Shown in pieces: positions 36,493 to 45,700 of a stretch of 64,000 bases of DNA. This stretch comes from Homoserinibacter sp. YIM 151385 (GTDB lineage Bacteria; Actinomycetota; Actinomycetes; Actinomycetales; Microbacteriaceae). The stretch lies in contig NZ_CP115175.1 of NCBI RefSeq assembly GCF_027912415.1, forward strand, positions 744,001 through 808,000. Direction: 5' to 3'. The notes beneath the pieces were generated by a model. The model saw only the letters and a list, made by a program, of their open reading frames with translations. It was not told where the DNA came from and made no database searches. A program made the translations under genes and the position numbers. Numbering within the stretch: the first letter of the stretch is position 1; each line of letters opens with the position of its first letter.

Positions 36493-37517
36493 CGGCGGAC
36501 GGCGGGCGCCGCGAGGTGCGGCTCCGGGATGTGGTGCTCGGCGAGGCGGCGCCGGAACACCCAGTAGGTCCAGGTCTGGTACACGAGGATGACCGGCAGC
36601 CCGAAGGCCGCGACCCAGGTCATGACGCCGAGCGTGTAGTCGCCGCTCGAGGCGTTCGAGACGGTGAGGTCGAAGGCGGGGTCGATGGTCGAGGGGATGA
36701 CGACCGGGTACGCCGAGCTGAAGACGGCCGCGGCCCCGGCGATCGCGAAGGCGGCCATGCCGAGGAAGGCGCGCCCCTCCCGCCCGCGCCGCGCGGAATC
36801 CCAGGCCCAGACGGCCCCCGCCGCCGCGACCGCGATGAGCACCCAGCCCGCGACGCGCCCCGCCTGGAACGCGAGGATCGCCGCCCAGAGCGCCATCGGG
36901 AGCAGCGCGAGCGGGAGCCAGCGCGCCGTGAAGCGCCCGGCGCGCTCGCGCACCTCGCCCTCGGTCTTCAGCGCGAGGAAGACGGCGCCGTGCACGAGGC
37001 AGTAGCCGACGACGGCGAGGCCGCCGAGCACCGCCTCCCAGCCGAGCCAGGCGAGGGGGCCGCCGACGCGATCCCCGTTCCCGTCGATGGGGAGGCCGAG
37101 GGTCGTCAGCGCGAGGAGGGCCCCGACGCCGAAGGCGGCGACGAGCGAGCCGCCCGCGATGGCCCGGTCCCAGGCCCTCGTCCAGCGCCCCGTCTTCCCC
37201 TTGCCGCGGTACTCGATGCCGACGGCGCGGAAGATGAGCGCGAGCACGACGACCGTGAGCGGCACGTAGAGGGTCGAGAACAGGCTCGCGTACCAGAGCG
37301 GGAAGGCCGCGAAGGTCGCGGCGCCCGCCGTGATGAGCCACACCTCGTTGCCGTCCCAGACGGGTCCGATGGTGTTGAGCATGAGCCGGCGGCGGCGCTC
37401 GGTGCGCGCGCTGAGCACCATGTGCATGCCGACGCCCAGGTCGAAGCCCTCGAGGAGGAGGTAGCCGATCCAGAGGAACGCGACGGCGGCGAACCAGACG
37501 GTGGGGAGGACGTCCAT
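36489..37517 (-). CDS. cydB: Cytochrome bd quinol oxidase subunit II
   Basis: CydB is the structural partner of CydA in the cytochrome bd terminal oxidase. The 342-residue protein begins MDVLPTVWFAAVAFLWIGYLLLEGFDLGVG, the family hallmark with the Glu-Gly-Phe-Asp motif. It contains GPVWDGNEVWLITAGAATFAAFP, and about eight to nine helices. The length is typical. The ATG at 37517 follows cydA after 14 bases, and the stop overlaps cydDC. Confidence 0.96.
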   Translation of the reverse strand: MDVLPTVWFAAVAFLWIGYLLLEGFDLGVGMHMVLSARTERRRRLMLNTIGPVWDGNEVWLITAGAATFAAFPLWYASLFSTLYVPLTVVVLALIFRAVGIEYRGKGKTGRWTRAWDRAIAGGSLVAAFGVGALLALTTLGLPIDGNGDRVGGPLAWLGWEAVLGGLAVVGYCLVHGAVFLALKTEGEVRERAGRFTARWLPLALLPMALWAAILAFQAGRVAGWVLIAVAAAGAVWAWDSARRGREGRAFLGMAAFAIAGAAAVFSSAYPVVIPSTIDPAFDLTVSNASSGDYTLGVMTWVAAFGLPVILVYQTWTYWVFRRRLAEHHIPEPHLAAPAVRR

Positions 37518-37531
37518 GATCTCGATTCCTC

Positions 37532-39106
37532 TCAGTACGCGAAGGCGAGGACGTCGTCGCGGCGGTCGTGCTCGTCGTCGGCGTCGTCGTCGTGCCGGGG
37601 GTCGAGCTCGGGCATCGCGGAGGCGACCCCGCCGCGGATGTACTTCGCGAGCAGCGTCACCTCGACGACGAGCAGCACGCCGTAGACGAGGCCGAGGCTC
37701 ACGAGCGAGAAGACGATCTCGCCGAAGGTGACCCCGGGCGAGACGGCCGCGGCCGTGAACATGAAGACGCCGTCGACGCCGCTCGGGTTCGGGTTCGGCA
37801 CGACCACGAAGGGCTGGCGGCCCATCTCCGTGAAGACCCAGCCGGCGACGTTCGCCGCGAAGGGGGCCAGGATGCCGAGGATCGCGAGCCGCATGATCCA
37901 GACGGAGCGCGGCACGGTGCCCTTCCGGGTCAGCCAGAGCGCGACCGCGGCGGCGAAGGCGGCGAGCGCCCCGAAGCCGATCATGAGGCGGAAGCCCCAG
38001 TAGGTGACCTCCATGAGCGGCACGTAGTCGATCTCCTGCCCGGCGCGCTCCCCGTAGATCGGGTCGTCGGGGAGGTGCGTGCCGTACTGCTCCTGGTACT
38101 GCGGCTCGAGCTCGCGGACCCCCTGGATCTCGGTGTCGAAGTCGCCGTGGGCGAGGAAGGAGAGGACGCCCGGGACCTCGATGATGCCCACGACGTCGTC
38201 GCAGTCGCCGGCGAAGTCCCCGATCGCGAGGATGGAGAAGCTCGTCCCGTTCTCGCAGGCCGCCTCGGCGGCGGCCATCTTCATGGGCTGCTGGTCGAAC
38301 ATGAGCTTCGCCTGGAGGTCGCCGGTGAGCGAGACGCCCAGGAAGCCGATGATCGCGACGGCGGCTCCGAGGCGCAGCGAGCGGATCCAGACCCCGTGGT
38401 CGGCGCGGTCGCGGCCGGGGATCTCGGGGGCCTCGCCGACGACGACGCGGCCCGTCGCATCCACGGTGTCGATGCCGTCCTTCCGGCGACGCCACAGGTG
38501 ATACCAGCCGATGCCGAGCAGGAAGCCGCCCCCGACCGCGATCGCGCCGAAGAGGGTGTGCGTGTAGGCGGCGATCGCCGTGTTGTTCGTCAGCACCGCC
38601 CAGATGTCGGTCATGACGGGGCGGCCGTCGACGAACTCGACGCCGACGGGATGCTGCATCCACGAGTTCGCGACGATGATGAAGAAGGCGGAGAGGACGC
38701 TGCCGACGACGGCGATCCAGAGGGTCGCCAGGTGGAGCCGCTTGGAGAGGCGGTCCCAGCCGAAGATCCAGAGCCCGAGGAACACGGACTCGAAGAAGAA
38801 GGCGAGCAGCCCCTCCATCGCGAGCGGGGCGCCGAAGACGTCGCCGACGAAGCGGGAGTACTCGCTCCACGCCATGCCGAACTGGAACTCCTGGACGAGG
38901 CCGGTGGCGACGCCGAGGATGAAGTTGATGAGGTAGAGCTTCCCCCAGAACCGGGTCATCCGGAGCCAGCGCTCGTCGCCGGTGCGCACCCAGCGCGTCT
39001 GCATGGTGGCGACGAGGATGCCGAGGCCGAGCGTGAGCGGCACCATGAGGAAGTGGTAGACGGTCGTGATGCCGAACTGCCACCGTGCGATCTCGAGCGG
39101 GTCCAT
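37532..39106 (-). CDS. cydA: Cytochrome bd quinol oxidase subunit I
   Basis: CydA binds heme b558 and the b595/d pair and oxidises quinol, reducing oxygen with high affinity but without proton pumping. The 524-residue protein begins MDPLEIARWQFGITTVYHFLMVPLTLGLG, with the axial His19 of the family. It has WGKLYLINFILGVATGLVQEFQFGMAWSEYSRFVGDVFG and WMQHPVG, and a Q-loop of roughly the short actinobacterial type (DDPIYGERAGQEIDYVPL). It heads the cydA-cydB-cydDC operon and is divergent from a BlaI-type repressor with two operators between them. Confidence 0.97.
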   Translation of the reverse strand: MDPLEIARWQFGITTVYHFLMVPLTLGLGILVATMQTRWVRTGDERWLRMTRFWGKLYLINFILGVATGLVQEFQFGMAWSEYSRFVGDVFGAPLAMEGLLAFFFESVFLGLWIFGWDRLSKRLHLATLWIAVVGSVLSAFFIIVANSWMQHPVGVEFVDGRPVMTDIWAVLTNNTAIAAYTHTLFGAIAVGGGFLLGIGWYHLWRRRKDGIDTVDATGRVVVGEAPEIPGRDRADHGVWIRSLRLGAAVAIIGFLGVSLTGDLQAKLMFDQQPMKMAAAEAACENGTSFSILAIGDFAGDCDDVVGIIEVPGVLSFLAHGDFDTEIQGVRELEPQYQEQYGTHLPDDPIYGERAGQEIDYVPLMEVTYWGFRLMIGFGALAAFAAAVALWLTRKGTVPRSVWIMRLAILGILAPFAANVAGWVFTEMGRQPFVVVPNPNPSGVDGVFMFTAAAVSPGVTFGEIVFSLVSLGLVYGVLLVVEVTLLAKYIRGGVASAMPELDPRHDDDADDEHDRRDDVLAFAY

Positions 39107-39143
39107 CCGGATTCCGTTCTCTCGGGGAGTCGCGCCGCGTGAT

Positions 39144-39160
39144 TTCTACGCTGCGTAGAA
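39144..39160. promoter_or_regulatory. BlaI-type operator 1 (cydA side)
   Basis: Perfect 8-1-8 palindrome TTCTACGC-T-GCGTAGAA, 37 bases upstream of the cydA start. It shares TTCTAC-n5-GTAGAA with operator 2; centres are 43 bp apart, about four helical turns. BlaI/MecI/CopY repressors typically bind TACA/TGTA-type dyads of this size. Confidence 0.8.
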
Positions 39161-39186
39161 CTCCATCGCGGCCAATGTAGCGCAAC

Positions 39187-39203
39187 TTCTACACGGTGTA
39201 GAA
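39187..39203. promoter_or_regulatory. BlaI-type operator 2 (blaI side)
   Basis: Perfect 8-1-8 palindrome TTCTACAC-G-GTGTAGAA, 30 bases upstream of the blaI-like start. It contains the classical CTACA/TGTAG half-sites. Its placement suggests autoregulation plus joint control of cydA. Confidence 0.82.
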
Positions 39204-39233
39204 GAACTGCCTCGATCGCGTAGGATCATCGGC

Positions 39234-39596
39234 ATGGCAGTCCTCGGAGACCTCGAGCGCGCCCTCATGGACCAGCTCTGGGACAGCGGCGCGGCGCTCT
39301 CCGCGTACGAGCTGCTCGAGCGCCTCCCCGGCGGCGAGAGCCGGCAGCTCGCCCCGACGACCATCCTCACGGTGCTCTCGCGGCTCGAGAAGAAGGGGCT
39401 CGTCGTCCGCGAGCGCACGGCGAGGCCGCACCGCTACACGGCGGTCGCCGCGCGCGAGGCGCACGTCGCCGAGCTCATGAACGAGGTCCTCGACGCCGCA
39501 CCCGACCGCGTCGCCGCCCTCGCCCGCTTCATCGGCTCCATCCCCGCCGACGAGGCCGAGCAGCTCCGCCGGGCACTCGGCGCCCCGCGCACCTGA
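39234..39596 (+). CDS. BlaI/MecI/CopY family transcriptional repressor
   Basis: The 120-residue protein has the BlaI winged helix (about residues 5-75: LGDLERALMDQLWDSG, LAPTTILTVLSRLEKKGLVVRE, RPHRYTAV) and a C-terminal dimerisation helix pair. Family members repress their targets until cleaved by a partner M56 protease. In Mycobacterium tuberculosis BlaI also controls respiratory genes. Here the gene is divergent from cydA and one base upstream of an M56 peptidase gene. With both perfect operators in the shared gap, control of cytochrome bd is the natural inference. Confidence 0.93.
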   Translation: MAVLGDLERALMDQLWDSGAALSAYELLERLPGGESRQLAPTTILTVLSRLEKKGLVVRERTARPHRYTAVAAREAHVAELMNEVLDAAPDRVAALARFIGSIPADEAEQLRRALGAPRT

Positions 39597-39597
39597 C

Positions 39598-40488
39598 GTG
39601 ATCCTCGCCGCCGCCGCGCTCGCCGCCCTCGCGATCGCGCTCGCCGTGCCCGTGCCGGTGGCGCTCTCGCGCGCCGCCTGGACGCGCCGCGCGCCCGCCA
39701 GCGCGACCCTGCTCTGGCAGGCCATCGCCCTCTCCGGCGGGCTCTCCATGATCGGCTCGCTCGCCGTGCTCGGCCTCTCCCCCTTCGGCGACGACCTGCT
39801 GGATGCCGCGGCCGGCCTCGCCGAGGCGGTCCGGTCCGGCTCCGGCGCGGCCGTCGTGCCGACCGTCGCGCTCGGCTCCGCGGCCCTCCTGCTCGCGCAC
39901 CTCCTCCTCACCCTCGTGCTGACGACCGCCGCCGGGTACCGGGAGCGGGCCCGACACCGCGCGCTCGCGCAGCTCCTCAGCTCGCCGCTGCGGGCGGACG
40001 CCCGTGTCATCGACGACCCCGCGCCCGTCGCGTACTGCGTCCCGGGCGACGGGGCCGACTCCCTCACGGTCGTCTCGGCCGGGCTCGTCGACCTCCTCGA
40101 CGAGGGCGAGCTCGAGGCCGTCATCGCCCACGAGCGCGCGCACCTCGAGCAGCGGCACCACCTGCTCACGACCTCCTTCCAGGCCTGGTCGCTCTCGCTG
40201 CCCTGGTTCCCGATCGCCTCGGTCGCCCGCCGGGAGGTCGCCCTCCTCGTCGAGCTCCTCGCCGACGACCGGGCGCTCCGGACCGCCTCCGCCGGCGCCC
40301 TCCGCCGCGCGATCGCGCTCGTCGCCGCGCCCGGCCGCGAATCGGCGGCCACCGCCCGCATCCGCATCGAGCGGATCGGCGCCGCCCCGCTCCCCCTCGC
40401 GGCCCGGATCGCGGTCGGCGCCCTCGCCGCCGGGCTGCTGCTCGTGCCGACGCTGCTCCTCGCGGGGCAGGCGGTGCCGTCGCTCTGA
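39598..40488 (+). CDS. M56 family membrane metallopeptidase (BlaR1-like protease without sensor domain)
   Basis: The 296-residue protein has about four to five membrane helices and a zinc-protease motif HERAH (178-182) within VIAHERAHLEQRHH, after the segment SAGLVDLLDEGELEAV. BlaR1/MecR1 proteases of this family cleave the partner BlaI repressor. Unlike BlaR1, there is no extracellular penicillin-binding sensor domain, so the signal is probably not a beta-lactam. The GTG start is one base after the blaI stop, so the two are co-translated. Confidence 0.9.
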   Translation: MILAAAALAALAIALAVPVPVALSRAAWTRRAPASATLLWQAIALSGGLSMIGSLAVLGLSPFGDDLLDAAAGLAEAVRSGSGAAVVPTVALGSAALLLAHLLLTLVLTTAAGYRERARHRALAQLLSSPLRADARVIDDPAPVAYCVPGDGADSLTVVSAGLVDLLDEGELEAVIAHERAHLEQRHHLLTTSFQAWSLSLPWFPIASVARREVALLVELLADDRALRTASAGALRRAIALVAAPGRESAATARIRIERIGAAPLPLAARIAVGALAAGLLLVPTLLLAGQAVPSL

Positions 40489-40549
40489 GCGCGTGTCGTC
40501 GATCGGCTGAGCCGCGCATGCGCGGCGATGGGCGACGAGCCCGCGCCGC

Positions 40550-41506
40550 TCAGCCGGCCTCAGTCGCCGCGAGCGCCGCCCGCGTGTCCTCGGCGATGAG
40601 GTCGGCGTTCACCATGCCGCCCGCCATCGCTCCCTGGCCGATCGCGATCGCGACGCTCGCACCCGGGTTGATGACGTTCCCCGCCGCCCAGACGCCGGGC
40701 ACGCTGGTGCGGCCGGTGGCATCGACCCGGACGAAGGCGGGACCGAAGTCCTCGCCGGGCTCCGCCCCGAGGCCCCGGAGGATGGCGTCGCGCGGCTCGG
40801 ACGCCGGCATGGTGAAGATGCGCGCGAGCTCGAGCACGCGCCCGTCGGCGAGGTGCGCCGAGATCGCGGGCGCGTCGTCGCTCCAGTCGTCCCCATCGAC
40901 CTGAGCGATCCGCTCACGCTCGACCCTGACGCCGCGCGCCGCGAGCGCTCGGGCGAGCTCCGCGTCCGGCTCCGGCTGCCCGTCGAGCAGGTAGACGAGG
41001 TCGGCCGACCACTGCCGGAGCATCTGGATCTGGTGGGCGCTCTGCGGCGAGGAGGCGAGCACCGCGATCGGCTGGTCGCGCACCTCCCAGCCGTCGCAGT
41101 ACGGGCAGACGACCACGCCGCGACCCCAGGCCTCCGCGAGGCCCGGCGTCTCCGGAAGACGATCGCGGATGCCGGTGGCGACGACGAGGCGGCGCGCCTC
41201 GAGGCGGGTCCCCGCGGCGAGGACCGCGAAGCGGGGCTCCTCCGCGGGGATCGGCTCGACGGCGTCGACCTCCGCCCGACGCACCTCGATGCCGTAGCGC
41301 GCGAGCTCGGCGCGGCCCGACTCCAGCAGCTCGGCGGGCGGGCGTCCGTCGTGGCCGAGCACGTTGTGCATGTGGGCGGCGACCCCGTTGCGGGGCGAGC
41401 CGCCGTCGAGGACGAGCACCCGTCGGCGGGCGCGGCCCAGACCGAGGGCCGCGCTGAGGCCGGCGCTGCCGCCGCCGATCACGATGACGTCGAACAGATT
41501 CTCCAT
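40550..41506 (-). CDS. FAD-dependent oxidoreductase, thioredoxin reductase-like
   Basis: The 318-residue flavoprotein has FAD-binding DVIVIGGGSAGLSAALGLGRA at the N terminus, the redox pair CPYC (Cys134, Cys137) and the C-terminal FAD motif GVWAAGNVINPG. The expected NADPH-binding GGGxSA is replaced by VLASSPQSA, so NADPH use is doubtful. CPYCDG-type homologues include dithiol oxidases such as GliT/HlmI as well as TrxB-like enzymes of unknown function. The ATG at 41506 (MENLFDV) is chosen over an upstream ATG because the Rossmann fold begins there. It is divergent from an XRE-cupin regulator that may control it. Confidence 0.85.
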   Translation of the reverse strand: MENLFDVIVIGGGSAGLSAALGLGRARRRVLVLDGGSPRNGVAAHMHNVLGHDGRPPAELLESGRAELARYGIEVRRAEVDAVEPIPAEEPRFAVLAAGTRLEARRLVVATGIRDRLPETPGLAEAWGRGVVVCPYCDGWEVRDQPIAVLASSPQSAHQIQMLRQWSADLVYLLDGQPEPDAELARALAARGVRVERERIAQVDGDDWSDDAPAISAHLADGRVLELARIFTMPASEPRDAILRGLGAEPGEDFGPAFVRVDATGRTSVPGVWAAGNVINPGASVAIAIGQGAMAGGMVNADLIAEDTRAALAATEAG

Positions 41507-41537
41507 GGCTCCAGCCTGCGAGCCGCCTCGCCGCCGT

Positions 41538-41553
41538 GGCAAGCTTGCTTGCC
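41538..41553. promoter_or_regulatory. Candidate operator between TrxB-like gene and XRE regulator
   Basis: Inverted repeat GGCAAGC-TT-GCTTGCC in the middle of the 71-base divergent gap, suited to an XRE dimer binding its own promoter and that of the flavoprotein gene. Both arms are perfect. Confidence 0.65.
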
Positions 41554-41577
41554 GGAACCGCAAACGAGGAGGACGCC

Positions 41578-42162
41578 GTGGACGCCGAGCTCGAGACCGC
41601 CCTGGATCATGTCGGCCCGAGGCTGCGCGAGATCCGGGGACGCCGCGGACTCACCCTCGCCGAGGTCTCCGCCGCGACCGGCATCTCCTCCTCGACGCTG
41701 TCCCGGCTGGAATCCGGGGGTCGGCGCGCGAGCCTCGAGCTGCTGCTCCCCCTCGCCCGGCTCTACCGGGTGCCGCTCGACGAGCTCGTCGGGGCGCCCG
41801 GCTCGGGCGACCCCCGCATCCACCCTCGCCCGGTCCGCCGCGGTGGGCGCATCTACCTGCCGCTCGGGGGCCGCAGCCTCGGCGTCGAGGCCTGCAAGGT
41901 CGTGATCCCGCCGCGGCGCGCCGACGAGCGCGTCCGGCCGCGCACCCACCGCGGCTGGGAGTGGTGCTACGTCATCTCGGGGCGCCTCGAGCTGCACCTC
42001 GCGGGCGAGTCGACGGAGCTCGGGCCCGGGGAGGCCGCCGAGTTCGACACCGCGACGCCGCACTGGCTCGGCAGCGCCGGTCCCGAGCCCGTCGAGCTGC
42101 TCAGCATCTTCGACCACGAGGGCCGTCGCATCCACGTCGAGGGCGGCGCGGAGCGCCCCTGA
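41578..42162 (+). CDS. XRE family regulator with cupin domain
   Basis: The 194-residue protein (VDAELETALDHVGPRLREIRGRRG) has an N-terminal helix-turn-helix (about residues 15-65: LTLAEVSAATGISSSTLSRLES) and a C-terminal cupin barrel (about 105-190, with RTHRGWEWCYVISGRLELHLAGES). Such proteins sense small molecules and often repress a neighbouring oxidoreductase. Two GTG starts are possible (41536 and 41578). The second has GAGGAGG six bases upstream and would leave the divergent gap with a complete operator, so it is preferred. Confidence 0.88.
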   Translation: MDAELETALDHVGPRLREIRGRRGLTLAEVSAATGISSSTLSRLESGGRRASLELLLPLARLYRVPLDELVGAPGSGDPRIHPRPVRRGGRIYLPLGGRSLGVEACKVVIPPRRADERVRPRTHRGWEWCYVISGRLELHLAGESTELGPGEAAEFDTATPHWLGSAGPEPVELLSIFDHEGRRIHVEGGAERP

Positions 42163-42165
42163 CCT

Positions 42166-42235
42166 CCCCGAGGTGGGTTTCTCCGCATCCGCCGCGAGGA
42201 TCCTCGCGGCGGATGCGGAGAAACCCACCTCGGGG
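42166..42235. repeat. Perfect 70-bp palindrome
   Basis: The two 35-base arms (beginning CCCCGAGGTGGGTTTCTCCG) are exact reverse complements with no spacer, filling the gap between the convergent XRE and dhaM stop codons. The hairpin would be exceptionally stable and can act as a bidirectional terminator. Its size and perfection also fit a palindromic repetitive element. I saw no second copy in this window. Confidence 0.95.
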
Positions 42236-42239
42236 TGGG

Positions 42240-42932
42240 TCAGTCCTCGCCGAAGCCGGAGTCGACGAGCGCCACGAGCGCGTCGAGCGCCGGCGCCGCA
42301 TCGGAGCCCTGGGCCGTGAGCTCGAGCTCGGTGCCCGCGCCCAGGCCGAGCGACATGATGCGGAGCAGGCTCGTCGCATCCACCCCCTGCACCGTGATGC
42401 GCGCATCGAACGACGCCGCCGTCTTGACGAACTCGGCGGCCGGACGCGCGTGGAGGCCGGAGCGGTTGACGAGCGTCGCGCGCCGCTCGAGGACCTCCGC
42501 AGGCCCGGGCGCGGAACCCGCAGCCGACGCCGCCGGAGGGCCGTCCACCTCGACCGCCCGCGCCGACTCGGCCGCCGCGAGGACGCCCTCGAGCCCCGCG
42601 CCCGTGCGCGACGCGACCGCCGCCGCGACCGCGCCCTCGACGATCGGCGCGTCCGCGATCCGGACGCGCTCGCGCGCCTCCTCGTCGAGGAAGTCGAGCG
42701 CGGTCTCCGCCGTGAGGACCGCGGAGCCGAGATCGCAGAGGACGACGACCCCCTCGCCCGAGTCCGCCGCCGCGAGCCCCGCCGAGACGAGATCGAAGCT
42801 CGTGCCGATCCCGCCCTCGTCCGTGCCCCCGGCCGCCGCGATCACCACGCCCTCCGCCATCTGCCCGGCGAGCTCGACGACGCCCGCGGCGATCGCGGCG
42901 CTGTGCGAGACGACGAGGAGGCCGACGCTCAC
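42240..42932 (-). CDS. dhaM: PTS-dependent dihydroxyacetone kinase phosphoryl donor DhaM (EIIA-HPr)
   Basis: DhaM relays phosphate from the phosphotransferase system to DhaL. The 230-residue protein has an EIIA(Man)-like domain (about 1-130) with the active-site His10 in VVSHSA, an Ala/Pro linker, and an HPr domain (about 145-230) with His161 in RSGLHARPAAEF. The additional EI domain found in the E. coli protein is absent, so phosphate must enter from general EI via HPr. The GTG start overlaps the dhaL stop (GTGA). The gene order is dhaK-dhaL-dhaM. Confidence 0.92.
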   Translation of the reverse strand: MSVGLLVVSHSAAIAAGVVELAGQMAEGVVIAAAGGTDEGGIGTSFDLVSAGLAAADSGEGVVVLCDLGSAVLTAETALDFLDEEARERVRIADAPIVEGAVAAAVASRTGAGLEGVLAAAESARAVEVDGPPAASAAGSAPGPAEVLERRATLVNRSGLHARPAAEFVKTAASFDARITVQGVDATSLLRIMSLGLGAGTELELTAQGSDAAPALDALVALVDSGFGED

Positions 42933-43570
42933 GCGAGCGCCTCGGCCGCGTCCGCCGCCGCCGCCAGGATGAGCGCCGTCGACACCGAGCCCGGGTCGCG
43001 GTGCCCGACGGCCCGCTCGCCGAGGTAGCTCGCCCGGCCCTTGCGCGCCACGAGCGGGTCGGTCGACTCGGAGCCGGTCTGCGCGGCGTCGGCCGCGGCG
43101 CGCAGCACCGCCGCCGGGGCGAGTCCGCTCGAGGCGGCCGCCGCCGCCGCATCCACGGCCGGCGTCCAGGCGTCGACCATCGTCTTGTCGCCGACCTCCG
43201 CCTTCCCGCGGAGCACGATCCCGTCGCGTGCGGCCTCGAGCATCGCGGCGAGCGCCGAGGCGTCGAGCTCCTCGACATCGCCGACCGCGCCCGCGCCCTT
43301 GAGGAAGGCGGTGCCGTAGAGCGGCCCCGAGGCGCCGCCGACCGTCGAGATGAGCGTCGTCGCGGCGAGCTTGAGGACCTCGCCGGGGGTGCCCGCGTCC
43401 TCTGTCGTCTCGAGCTTCTGCACGACGGCCTGGAAGCCGCGGTCCATGTTCTCGCCGTGGTCGCCGTCGCCGATCTCGCGGTCGAGCGTCACCAGCTCGC
43501 CGCGGTGCTCGGCGACGACCGCCGCACTCCGTCGGATCCAGTCGACCGCCCAGTCGCGTGCCAGTCCCAT
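42929..43570 (-). CDS. dhaL: Dihydroxyacetone kinase ADP-binding subunit DhaL
   Basis: DhaL carries tightly bound ADP as a cofactor that is rephosphorylated by DhaM and transfers phosphate to dihydroxyacetone bound to DhaK. The 213-residue all-helical protein shows the magnesium/ADP-binding Asp cluster in LDREIGDGDHGENMDRGF, STVGGASGPLYGTAF, and GDKTMVDAWTPA. The C-terminal GERAVGHRDPGS is also typical. It follows dhaK after 46 bases. Confidence 0.95.
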   Translation of the reverse strand: MGLARDWAVDWIRRSAAVVAEHRGELVTLDREIGDGDHGENMDRGFQAVVQKLETTEDAGTPGEVLKLAATTLISTVGGASGPLYGTAFLKGAGAVGDVEELDASALAAMLEAARDGIVLRGKAEVGDKTMVDAWTPAVDAAAAAASSGLAPAAVLRAAADAAQTGSESTDPLVARKGRASYLGERAVGHRDPGSVSTALILAAAADAAEALA

Positions 43571-43616
43571 GCCGTGCTCCCTCCCGGGCGGTCTGGCCGC
43601 CCGTCATCGAATCCGT

Positions 43617-44618
<1,002 letters not shown>

Positions 44619-44861
44619 TGCTGTCCTCTCCGCGGCGGGGGTGCGCTGGAGGGTCGATCCGCGCTGATCCGGAACCGCTCTCGGAATCAACCTAGCCCCG
44701 CCGGAGCGCCCTGGGGAAGGTGCGGCCCGGGCCCGGCTCCGGCGTCCGTCCGGCGGCGCGATCGGCTCTGTCCCCTGGGCGGAGGTCCGGTCTATGGTGT
44801 GAGGAAGAGCGGGCGAGGATCCCGACCCTCGTCAGGACGCCCCCTCGCACAGGAGGTCAGT

Positions 44862-45641
44862 GTGGACGTCAACCTGGGAGTGATCTTCCTCTCGGAGCTC
44901 GTGGGGACCGCGATGCTCGTGCTGCTCGGCTGCGGCGTCGTCGCGAACGTCGCCCTCGCGAAGACGAAGGGCAACGGGGGCGGGTTCCTGCTCGTCAACT
45001 TCGGCTGGGGCCTCGCGGTCTTCGCGGGCGTCACCGTCTCGTACGCCTCGGGCGCGCACCTCAACCCGGCGGTCACCCTCGGCCTCCTCGCCAGCGGCGC
45101 CGCCATCTCGGGCGGCATCGGCGGCGTCCTCGTCTACATCCTCGCCCAGCTGCTCGGCGCGATCATCGGCGCCGTCCTCTGCTGGCTCGCCTACAAGCAG
45201 CACTTCGACGACGAGCCCGAGCCCGCCGCGAAGCTCGGCGTCTTCTCGACCGGCCCCGGCATCCGCTCCTCCGGCTGGAACCTCGTGACCGAGATCATCG
45301 CGACCTTCGTGCTCGTCTTCGTCGTCATCGGATTCGGCCGCCAGCTCAACATCGCCGAGGGCGGGTCCCCCGCCGGCCTCGCCGCGCTCGGCGCGCTGCC
45401 CGTCGCCCTCCTCGTCGTCGGCATCGGCGCGTCCCTCGGCGGCCCGACGGGCTACGCCATCAACCCCGCGCGCGACCTCGGACCCCGCATCGCCCACGCG
45501 ATCCTCCCCATCAAGGGCAAGGGCTCGAGCGACTGGGGCTACAGCTGGATCCCCGTCGTCGGCCCCATCATCGGCGGCGTCATCGCCGGCCTCCTCGCCG
45601 GCACCGCCGACGTCGGGCTCCTCCTGCCGACCGGCCTCTGA
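44862..45641 (+). CDS. glpF: Glycerol uptake facilitator / aquaglyceroporin
   Basis: The 259-residue MIP-family channel shows six membrane helices and the two pore motifs: NPA in [11 protein letters not shown] and NPARD in [13 protein letters not shown]. The Asp after the second motif favours glycerol over water. The GTG start is preceded five bases upstream by AGGAGG; a neighbouring GTG (44860) is out of frame. It precedes glpK by 59 bases in the usual glpF-glpK arrangement. The 243-base divergent gap to dhaK holds promoters but no clear operator I could define. Confidence 0.95.
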   Translation: MDVNLGVIFLSELVGTAMLVLLGCGVVANVALAKTKGNGGGFLLVNFGWGLAVFAGVTVSYASGAHLNPAVTLGLLASGAAISGGIGGVLVYILAQLLGAIIGAVLCWLAYKQHFDDEPEPAAKLGVFSTGPGIRSSGWNLVTEIIATFVLVFVVIGFGRQLNIAEGGSPAGLAALGALPVALLVVGIGASLGGPTGYAINPARDLGPRIAHAILPIKGKGSSDWGYSWIPVVGPIIGGVIAGLLAGTADVGLLLPTGL

Positions 45642-45700
45642 GCGGGACGCCGCCCGGCATCCCCACCCCCACCCCCACCACGCAAAGGAGCGAAGCCGAC

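Noticed and set aside
45656-45680. CCCCCA tandem run before glpK, considered as a regulatory or slippage element
   Set aside because: It is short and imperfect, and glpK has an ordinary ribosome-binding site after it; nothing ties it to a function.
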